In this document: piece by piece, positions 9,945 to 18,424 of the stretch
Numbering within the stretch: position 1 is the first letter of the stretch
Layout: every line of letters starts with the position of its first letter
DNA from: Nothophaeocryptopus gaeumannii
Lineage: Eukaryota > Ascomycota > Dothideomycetes > Mycosphaerellales > Mycosphaerellaceae
Assembly (NCBI GenBank): GCA_031771865.1
Contig: JASISA010000009.1
Span: 1,240,001 to 1,304,000 of the forward strand
Reading direction: 5' to 3'
Length of the DNA: 64,000 bases
Notes under the pieces: generated by a model
Database searches by the model: none
What the model was told of the DNA's origin: nothing
What the model saw: the letters and a program-made list of their open reading frames with translations, nothing else
Translations under genes and position numbers: made by a program

Positions 9945-10768
9945 GATGGGCAACGATGGGCTCTGTCGATATCCTTCTGGGGTTTCTTTTTGTCGTATTT
10001 CAAAGAGGTCCAATGGACTGTGACCAAGACTCAGACAAACAAACACACTCTTCCAATGCGTCTAACAACAACAGGCTGCTGCATCCGACAGGACTTGTTC
10101 GCGGGGAAGGTCTTGTTATACAGGCCTTCCAGAACCCCACGGGGTAACGTCGCAGGTTTACGTAGATGGATGAATCAAAGTCTCGCCCATGGTACTGTAA
10201 TCGATTGCCTCCAGAGTCTTCTCCCCAGGTGTGCGTCAGAAGCGTGACCCATCCACAGGAAGAGAATTCTCGCCCAGTGAGGACCAAACCACGAGTGGTA
10301 AGGTTCGAGAAGAGCACATGGCGTCTCCACCCGGCCATGTGGATCTCACATGGGGCAGGTGGCAGCTCGGCGTTTGGCGGTGGAATTGTGGATCCTGGCG
10401 GGGCTGGTGGGCATGGTTAAGACCTGATCCGGCCGAGCGCCGAGACCCCTCGTCCGAAGATTCACTCACTCACTCAACCAGAGCTTTTGTCAGTGGCGGA
10501 AGGTACGACACGAGAATGATGCATGAAGTGCGGAAAGACTTGGACTAGGGAGCGGGACAGGAAAGTCGACAAAGCTGACCGAAGAATACCCACTATCGGT
10601 ATGTAGACTGGATAGGAAACGTTTTGCTGCACTTTTGCAAGAACCGAACTTTGAGAAACTATTGTCGTTTCCTGACCATCGCGGACTTACGAGCTTGCTC
10701 AAGGGAGAGGCTGTCAAGTATCCGCATTTGAGAAGAATCCCACTATTCAGCACATCGAATCTATCACC
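9945..10768. promoter_or_regulatory. Divergent qutD/qutB promoter region
   Basis: About 824 bp are shared by the permease and dehydrogenase genes, a layout that would allow joint induction by QutA. No complete 16-bp QutA palindrome is visible. Three CreA-type SYGGRG hexamers (9977, 10101, 10398) occur, about what chance predicts for this length. Confidence 0.5.
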
Positions 10769-11821
10769 ATGGAGGTCCAACAGGCCATTGCTATGGCACC
10801 GGCAATCCAAGAGGAAAAGGTCGTCACAGTTCAACAACCAATAACTCAACAGACCAAGGGCAACAAAACACAAACAACACCGGCGCCGCAAGAACAAAGC
10901 AAAATCATCACAGCACTACCACCACAAGTCGACCAGTACGAAAAACATGGCTACCTTTTCGGCTACCCAATAGCCCATTCATTTTCGCCACTTCTCCACA
11001 ACACCGTCTTCCAAGAACTCAACCTCCCCTGGACCTTCCAATTCCTCGAATCAACAGACATGTCTCAATTCATCTCCCTCCTCAAGGACACCCGACTCTA
11101 CGGCAGCGCAGTAACAATGCCGCACAAAGTCGCCATCATCCCTCACTTAGACGACCTCACCGAAGAAGGCCGCGCCGTTGGGGCCGTCAATACGATTTTC
11201 CGCCGAGGACACAAGTACATCGGGACAAACACCGACACAATCGGCGTACGAGAAAGTTTCTATCAAAACGTCTCCAACCCTCAGGAAATATTCCACAACC
11301 GACCAGGAATGGTGATTGGAGGCGGAGGAGCCGCTCGTTCTGCCGTCTACGCACTCGTCAAATTCATGAAATGCCCAAAGGTTTATGTAGCCAACAGAGA
11401 TCCAGCAGAAGTGGAAGCGGTGATTGAATGGTGCACCGCACAAGGATACGGAGACGGCCTCATCCACATCACCTCAATCTCCCAAGCCCAAAGCCTAGAA
11501 GGACCTGGAGCTATCGTCGCCTGCGTCCCCAATTTCCCCCCTGCCACGCCAGCCGAGAAAGAAGCGCGCGGGATCGCGGAAGTATTCTTTAACAAACCGC
11601 ACAAGGGAGCGATTTTGGAAATGTGCTATCATCCTTCTCCGTGGACGGAATTGGGTGCATTGGCAGAGCAGGCTGGATGGCAGGTTATCTTGGGGACGGA
11701 GGCGATGATTTATCAGGGGTTTGAGCAACATACGCTTTGGCATGGGAGGACGATCGAAGAGTTGCCGGTTGAGAAGGTGAAGGAGACGATTGCGAAGGAG
11801 CTTGCTAAGGCGCGGTTGTAG
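10769..11821 (+). CDS. qutB: QutB quinate/shikimate dehydrogenase
   Basis: NAD-dependent oxidation of quinate to 3-dehydroquinate (and shikimate to 3-dehydroshikimate), the entry reaction of the pathway. Single exon of 350 aa; qa-3 is about 321 aa. The excess is a Gln/Thr/Pro-rich N-terminal lead of about 55 residues. The catalytic domain begins at KHGYLFGYPIAHSFSPLLHN (59-78), with the substrate-binding SFSP. Lys120 in TMPHK and Asp156 in NTD form the shikimate-dehydrogenase catalytic pair. The nucleotide-binding loop is VIGGGGAARSA near residue 182. The C-terminus (ILGTEAMIYQGFEQHTLW) carries the conserved Gln of the family. The start is the first ATG; a later start would shorten only the unstructured lead. 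It converges with qutG. Confidence 0.92.
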   Translation: MEVQQAIAMAPAIQEEKVVTVQQPITQQTKGNKTQTTPAPQEQSKIITALPPQVDQYEKHGYLFGYPIAHSFSPLLHNTVFQELNLPWTFQFLESTDMSQFISLLKDTRLYGSAVTMPHKVAIIPHLDDLTEEGRAVGAVNTIFRRGHKYIGTNTDTIGVRESFYQNVSNPQEIFHNRPGMVIGGGGAARSAVYALVKFMKCPKVYVANRDPAEVEAVIEWCTAQGYGDGLIHITSISQAQSLEGPGAIVACVPNFPPATPAEKEARGIAEVFFNKPHKGAILEMCYHPSPWTELGALAEQAGWQVILGTEAMIYQGFEQHTLWHGRTIEELPVEKVKETIAKELAKARL

Positions 11822-12314
11822 GTTAGAGAGCAGTGAGGCAGGATTTAGAATGGCATGTGAAGTGTTCTTTGTTTGAGCGTCGGGCATGCTTTGTGCGGGA
11901 TCGCTCGTGCACAAATTTCAATCTAGTCTCCGATCATGTCTCCTAGGGTAGTCTAGAGGATCATTACAGTGGCTTACGCAAGAATGCGCGTTGACGGTTT
12001 ATTTCTCTCTTACTCACTCGTCAGGTTTCTGGTCGTCAGCCTCTCCTAAGTGTAAGTTCGACTTGCCGGAATAGGTATCTGCTCGGCTTCATGTTCAGCC
12101 CTACTGCTCTTGCTCGTCGAAACCTCGAATATGCCATCGGAGGCTTGATTACCCTAGCCTAGTGAGGTTTGAGAAAGGTCGACTAGATATGAAGGGTGAT
12201 ATCTCGGACTATCGATTTGGGACCGCGTTGACTTTATTGACCGTGAAGCGAGGAAACGTGGCATTGACGGAGTCTCAGACATATTTGCAGGCACCACCTC
12301 GAACAGTGCCCTCG
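11822..12314. other. Convergent 3' region between qutB and qutG
   Basis: Just under 500 bp between the stop codons of two convergent genes. Only short chance frames are present. Confidence 0.4.
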
Positions 12315-13911
12315 TCAAATTCCAGGACGAGCGTAGTCCAGAGTGTGCACCCTACGCCACACCTCTCGGACAGTTCGCTCCTGACTTTGGCGTCCCGTCT
12401 CTGAGGCGGAGTCGCCTGCAGGACGAATGGCAAGGTACAGTCGACTGCCGAGATGTGCATCTGGTACCGTAGCGTTCAGGAAATCCTGCGGAGGGTTCGC
12501 TGTTGTGACCAAGCCTCCTGCTTCTTTCAGGAGGCAGATGCCGGCAGCCACGTCCCATTCCCTAGAATAGTTTCCATGTTAGTTGGTCGAGTAATTCGAA
12601 TGATCATGAAGCTTTACGCACCAACACCCGCCTTCCCACCAAATGTCGAAGCCTCCCATCGCGACATAACAGAGATCTAGAGTCGCAGAGCCGAGACTCC
12701 GAACACCATGGACCATGCCGCCTTTGCCATCTCGTCCGTCTAGTTCTGCTGCCAGATTCATGAAGCTATTCACTTTTCGATGCATGTTTCCATCAGGAAT
12801 ATCTCTCCTATCTTTGCCCCATTCGCAGCTAAGTACGCACCCTTTCGGCGCACTCTCAGGCAGCGGTGGGATAGGATTTCGGTCAATTGGCAAGCGAGTC
12901 TTTCCGTTTAGCCATGCACCTCTGCCGTGACATGCAGTAAATCTAGAAGGAAGGATCAGCCCTGACATATGCCATCGAATCCTGACGTGAACTCACAGTT
13001 GATTAAGAAACGGCGCATTCACGGCTCCGATCACCGGCTCGCCGTTCCACAAGAACGCTATTGATACACAGTAGAATGGCGCTAGGTGTATGAAGTTCTA
13101 CTCCACATCAGTGTGATTGGAATGAATCGGGCGGCTCATTACGAACCACAGTGCCATCAAGTGGATCGACACACCACGAAGGGCCTTCCTTAGGAATGAG
13201 ATACTCTTTGGATTGGCCTTTGCTGTACGACTCTTCGCCTATGAAGCTGGAGCGGAAGTTAGCATTCCAGATCCAGAAGGCGCTCAATGCAAGGCACAAA
13301 GCAGGTATTGTTACTCATGCCGAGGACGTACACATGCGTAGGGTATTTGACTTGAACACTTTTACGAATGAATGCTTCGACATCTTCAGACCATTCTCGT
13401 ATCAGCGTTCCATTATCCAAAGCAATTGAACAATAGCGGACGTTAAGAAAAGTGTTTGAACTATAAAATTGGTCTTTGCCGAGTGAAGGAATACTTGAGA
13501 CGACGGACATGCAAGTGGTGGGTCTTGCCGAGGGAAGAGGATCAATAAGCATGAGAAGGGCACGTGAAGGCTCATCAAATCGATGGAAGCAAAAAGGAAG
13601 CATCCGTCTGCAGGCAGGAAAGGCTGAAGGATGAGTAAGGTATGGGGTAGTGCGCTAGCTTCGACGCCAAAAGAAGAGTAGGTTTGAGAGGAGGGCGGCT
13701 AGGAGGGCAGAAGAGTAATGAGCTCACCTTCATCGGTCTGGGTGACGAGGTCGACGGCAGACTCCTTCTCCAGGTGGTTTGCCCGAGCGGTGTTGCTCAG
13801 TCGGTTTTGCACAGCGTCGAGCAGCATTTGGCCTGCGTCCTTGGCCAGTTGGACGGTGAAGGCATGAGTCTCTTCCAGGTCGATGCCGTCAATGCGGACG
13901 GAGTCGGCCAT
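12315..13911 (-). CDS. qutG: QutG inositol-monophosphatase-like protein of the quinate cluster
   Basis: Member of the Mg2+-dependent inositol monophosphatase superfamily conserved in QUT clusters (QutG / qa-x). Its exact role in quinate use is not established. Six exons can be joined in frame: 13911-13728, 13383-13332, 13246-13147, 13097-12997, 12942-12622 and 12561-12315. They give 334 aa, close to A. nidulans QutG. Junctions were chosen where GT..AG ends restore known motifs: VTQTDEDVEAFIRKS, IGEESY (Glu83/84), DPLDGTV (106-112) followed by NFIH, and WEWDVAAG (253-260, second metal site). The first intron is unusually long (344 nt); the others are 49-85 nt. I chose the ATG at 13911 because the family N-terminus starts there. 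The frame stays open about 100 codons upstream, so a longer product cannot be excluded. Confidence 0.88.
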
Positions 13912-14815
13912 ATCGATGTGAAAGGGTGGCGTTGATTGGCGCAAAGAAGGTGAGGCTGAAGATTCGCGGATTCCGCGTTTTGGTAGCATCAGGGCAGGAA
14001 AATAGCGGTGGAAAGAGGCCGTCGTTGCGGCTCGGTGAGCTCGGGGATGTTGCTGGGAGGAGATAGTAACTAGTGGAGGTGAAGATAGGTTCTTAGGGCT
14101 GCGTGGAAATTGAGAAAGGGTTCTTTCCAGGCCATTGCTGTCGGCTGCCGTAACACACAAGCAACACAAGAACCCTGACAAAGGTGCGATCGAACGCTTC
14201 TTCAACAACATCCATCAGACGTGGCCCGGCATGAGCACCTCGCTTGAGTCGAATCCTCGGCCATGGCCGCCAGCGAGTCGGCAGCTGCGGACACGCGAGG
14301 ATACCAAGAATATCGTCGACTGTCGTGGGGCAGCTGGCGATTTGAGGCCTTTGGTGCCGTCTCTGCGCCTGCGGACCACCATCCGTTGTCTGATCTATAC
14401 CTCATCTGGAGAGCGCTCACGACCAATCACCCATTGTCGGGACAGCTGAATTTAACTTCCCAGGCCTGTCTACTTCTGGCATCCCGTTACTACTGCATGG
14501 TACCGTAGGGCACTGGAGAGACCAGCCCAAACAGGCCTCTGGTATGACGCTCCGCCATAGCGACGACGATCTGCCATGGCTTGCGAGAGTGGACCACCAG
14601 GGGCTGGACACGCTTGATACGACCGAAATGAATATAACAACTCGTCCGCCATGCACTCCTTGTGAAGAAGTAATTCCGACAATATACTACTGCCCAAAAG
14701 TGCTCCAGTCCCGCCAAGAATCCTGTCTGACCTATCCGTCGACCTATAATCTGCGATCGCCCGGGTAGCCAACGCTAGTTAATCACTGAACAGACTTCGC
14801 TTCGGTCTCGCAATC
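13912..14815. promoter_or_regulatory. Divergent region between qutG and a transcription-factor gene
   Basis: About 900 bp with promoters in both directions. Several 60-100-codon frames occur on both strands but none shows family resemblance or splice support. Confidence 0.4.
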
Positions 14816-16950
14816 ATGTTGGAGTTCGTTCATGTCAGTGGAGCCGATGGCGGTAAGGATCTCCAGACCAGACGAAAGGTCCGCTCGCAGGCCATGCGAG
14901 ACTTCAGGCGAAGACAACGAGCAGAACGCGAAGCAGGTCAGTCGATTCGCATTCAACAGAGACCGAGCTGCGTGACTGATGACAGTGCAGCAAGCAAAGG
15001 AAAGAAGCGGCTATCTGTACCTGGCGAGCGAGCTGGAAGCCCTGCCTGGGAAGCGCGCCAGCGGGCAACATCTACAGCATCAGATTCGACCGATTACTCT
15101 CGCCGGACATCCGAGCGTGGACCTAGCCCAAGGTCAACACCTCTGTTGATGGAACAAAAGGAAGGCGAAAGCGCTTGTCAAACGCTGTCACCGCAGAGAC
15201 AATACGATCTGCCTTACGATATGGCAGCACTCAACGCAATGGACGAGTGGCAATATCCTGTCGAACATACATCGCACTCAGTGCCGGAGTCGCTCTACTG
15301 GTCCTCGACATCCTCGCGGGGACAGTCACCCTCGATACCTCAAGACGCTTCCACATGGGCGCCGGAGCCTTTGGATCCATTCGAAATCCCCGCGCAAATC
15401 TCACAAATGCTCAGATTCTGCCGGAGTTGTGCGTTAGTCACAGGTGCCTCTCCAAACCGCAAAGTGTGTCTGCTAATATGCGACAGACATCCACTGGCTA
15501 CGTCCTGGTGTCCAAACGGAGACTGCGGGCAAGTTGATTTCGGAGGAATGGGACAAGAGCCAATGCCCTATGTTACTGGCAGCATGTTGTCTAGCATCAG
15601 TTGGTCACCTTGATGCGGTACAACCTAATCGGCCTGTTGGGAACTATGATCTCTACAAGAATCGCGTACTACGGGACATCAGCACACGCATGAAGAACCC
15701 AGATCAAGCGACATCGGATGACACGATAGGTGCACTTACCTGCTTACTATCGTTTGAGGTATGCATCAACGTGTATCCATCTTCGCAGTATCGGTACTGA
15801 CTGTTCCGCAGATGTCGAAAGGTAACGCGGAAGCCTCGACCCACCTCAATGGACTGAGAGGTCTGGTCAAGATGAAGGGAGGCAGTAACAAGCTACGCCT
15901 GAATGGGGTTCCATTGATGCTCGACACGTACGGCTCACACCTCTTTCGCATCGACGCGGCCACAAGCTGACATTCTTTTCTTATAGCCTAGACCTCTTGC
16001 ATGCTGTGCTCTTCGACTCACAGCCGGTCCTGTCCGACGCTCGTGTCAAAGGCTCGAACATGCATGCGGAGGATCAAGAGCTGTCTGCACCAGATGCACT
16101 GTCGAGGCTGCTTCCACTCCTCAATGCCGAATACGAAGACTTCCAGCAAGATGGACCAAATCCACTGACCGAGAACCTTCGACATCTTCCCGAGATCTTC
16201 GAGTACGCCCTCGCTTGTCTTCGAACAGTTTCGCACTTCCCAGGTGGACAAAGCGTTGATCGATTTCGGACAGCTCTCGAAGCCTTCCGAAGTCAGAGTT
16301 GCCGCGAACACGCCGAAACACCCGATGCATACCATCTCGGACGGTCATGCTCTCTGATGCTATCGATCGTCTTCAACCTGCTCGTCCATCGCATACCGTA
16401 TCGCCATTCGAGCAATCAAGTCTACGTCGACGAACTGTTCAACGCCATCCGTTGTGTCCAGAATAGGTCATGGCAGTCGATACCATACCTTCGGCTCTTC
16501 ATTCTACTCACGGCCGCCGTAACAACCAACGATCAGAGCCTGAAGAGCTTCTTCAAGGCCGAACTCGTACGAAGCATCTACCAGCTAGGAATGGAAGAAT
16601 GGAAACGAGTCGAGGCCTTCATCCTACGTTTCCTGGAACTGAAACGCGTCTTAGAGAAAGACGACAGATTGTCGACGCCTCCAATCGCGATGGCCTCTCC
16701 CAGAAGAGCTACCGAGCCGACATATTTTTCGATGCATAGATGGCCGGAGCCAAATATCTCGAATGTGAGATCGTCCGTTGGCCATGCTGCAGACAAGAGA
16801 AGCGCGGCAAACACACAGCACATGAGCTTCGCGCCGTCTCCTCTGATGTTCGCGACCTCGGCACCGGGGTATGTGGCTTTGCAGACAGATGGGCTGTTTG
16901 ATGATCGAGACTTGGATCCGATCTTAAGGTATAATGCGGGTATTATGTAG
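14816..16950 (+). CDS. Fungal-specific transcription-factor-domain protein without visible zinc cluster
   Basis: Four exons (14816-15428, 15487-15758, 15812-15927, 15987-16950) join in frame to 654 aa. The introns are 53-59 nt with GTGCGT, GTATGC and GTACGG donors and CTGAC/CTAAT branches. The N-terminus holds a basic stretch RKVRSQAMRDFRRRQRAER (residues 20-38), typical of the PF11951-type fungal transcription-factor family, which often lacks a Zn2Cys6 cluster. A Ser/Pro-rich linker follows, then the helical middle region (SQCPMLLAACCLASVGHLD, and HLNGLRGLVKMKGG). It probably acts in the nucleus; the target is unknown. It flanks the quinate cluster next to qutG, but nothing in its sequence ties it to quinate. 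Confidence 0.72.
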
Positions 16951-17139
16951 CTTTTTCAACTGTACCATAGTGAAAAAAGAAAGCATTCAGCCACCGCAAG
17001 AAGTCCTCTCTTCCCTTCGCTTAGGTTGTGTGGTTTCGACCGATGTTTCTCCTCTGCGCACTCTAACCCTGCCAAAAGTGAAAGTGAGAGTTAAGTGAAG
17101 CGCCGAGCTTGCCTCACTTGGACGCATGAAAAAGTCTGG

Positions 17140-17916
17140 ATGTATATGGATACAGTTATCCGACCTACTCTCAACCCCAAGCTGCCAGACTTCTTCCTCA
17201 GCCACTGGACCACATTTCGAGCCTTCCTTCACAACGGTTTCAATCGTCCACTCTTCGAGCCTGGCCTGGTAGACAACTCAGATTATGGTGAAGAAGAAGA
17301 CCTTGAATGGGCATATGGAAAGCGAAAGAAGACATTGAGGACTACGAAACGGAGTGGCCCCAAGGATCAGGACCGCGTAAATCGATTACACGCAGACGGT
17401 TCTTCGTGGAGATCTATGCTAGTCATGCAACCTTCGCCCAAAGAAATCATAGTCAGATGCTCTTCTGGGACTTCAGCGTACGAAGCCCCGGCGGGAACTT
17501 TCCATATCACGAACAAAACCGGCTTGACATTCCAAGAAATCCTCAAAGGACTCAGAGAGCACTGGGCTCAATGTCCAGATTGCCCGAGCCATCATGTCAA
17601 TCACTGCTGGGACTTCCAAGGTCATTTGGAAAGTGATCTCGAGGAGATTGACGTGAATGACATGTCGGCGATCGACGTTCTGGCCAAGTTGGAGGAGTGC
17701 GCGCAACGGCTAATTACCATAGTTCCAAGCAATGGCAGCGAGGATGAGGATGGCAAGGACTTCAGCTCAGAAGAGGACGACTGGGATGACGGCAGCGGAT
17801 CTGGGCCAGAGGGAGAGGCAGCTATCGTAGGAGAGGGCTTTGGTCTTGTAGCAAGCGATAACGGCAGCGGCGAAGACTTCGGCTCCGATGGAGGAGAGGA
17901 TGATGAAGCGGAATGA
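17140..17916 (+). CDS. Hypothetical protein with strongly acidic C-terminus
   Basis: Single exon from the first in-frame ATG (17140), 258 aa. The N-terminal half is globular in composition. The middle has paired Cys/His residues (CPDCPSHHVNHCW, near residue 165) that could bind a metal, though the spacing matches no family I know. The last about 50 residues are Asp/Glu/Gly-rich, as in many nuclear or chaperone-like proteins. I do not recognise a family. Function unknown. Confidence 0.6.
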   Translation: MYMDTVIRPTLNPKLPDFFLSHWTTFRAFLHNGFNRPLFEPGLVDNSDYGEEEDLEWAYGKRKKTLRTTKRSGPKDQDRVNRLHADGSSWRSMLVMQPSPKEIIVRCSSGTSAYEAPAGTFHITNKTGLTFQEILKGLREHWAQCPDCPSHHVNHCWDFQGHLESDLEEIDVNDMSAIDVLAKLEECAQRLITIVPSNGSEDEDGKDFSSEEDDWDDGSGSGPEGEAAIVGEGFGLVASDNGSGEDFGSDGGEDDEAE

Positions 17917-18424
17917 GGTCTCCTCGTGAGTACCTTTAGTTCAACGCCTCGTTAGCCGTGATAGGTCAGGCCTCGAGAACCATCTGCAGGGACAGTGAGA
18001 GATCCGTGTCGCCATCCGGCTACAGATAACAAAATGCCATTCAGACAAAGCTGCAACTCTCAATCGCTAAACCTGTCCCACTATCCCTCACCGACACATA
18101 CAATGCATGCCATCCTCAAAACATCTCGCAATGCTTTACAGGACCGAAAGAAAGCGACCGCTATACAAAATAACAAAAGAAGGCGTCTCGCGGGCCACAG
18201 GCCTACATGCCCCAAACCCCTGGCAGTAGCACCTGAAGTTCAATTCCCGAGCTATCCTGGACCCCAACACGGCGCCCTGCTTGTCTCCTTTGACTGCACT
18301 TCCTGCAGCACAGTACAATCTCAGTCACCGCCCATCCAAACGCGTAGAGAAAGGCGATGACACCGAAGACGTGCCAGCGGCTGAACTCTTTCTTGCCCGG
18401 ATACGCGTCAAGCTCCGCATAATT
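17917..18424. other. Convergent 3' region
   Basis: About 500 bp between the ends of the acidic-protein gene and the M28 peptidase gene. I see nothing beyond presumed 3' UTRs. Confidence 0.4.

Noticed and set aside
9977..10403. Three CreA-like SYGGRG hexamers between qutD and qutB
   Set aside because: About three such hexamers are expected by chance in 820 bp counting both strands, so this does not support carbon catabolite repression.
12162..12404. Plus-strand frames across the qutG 3' end
   Set aside because: They are antisense shadows of qutG exon 6 and its flank, with no family resemblance.
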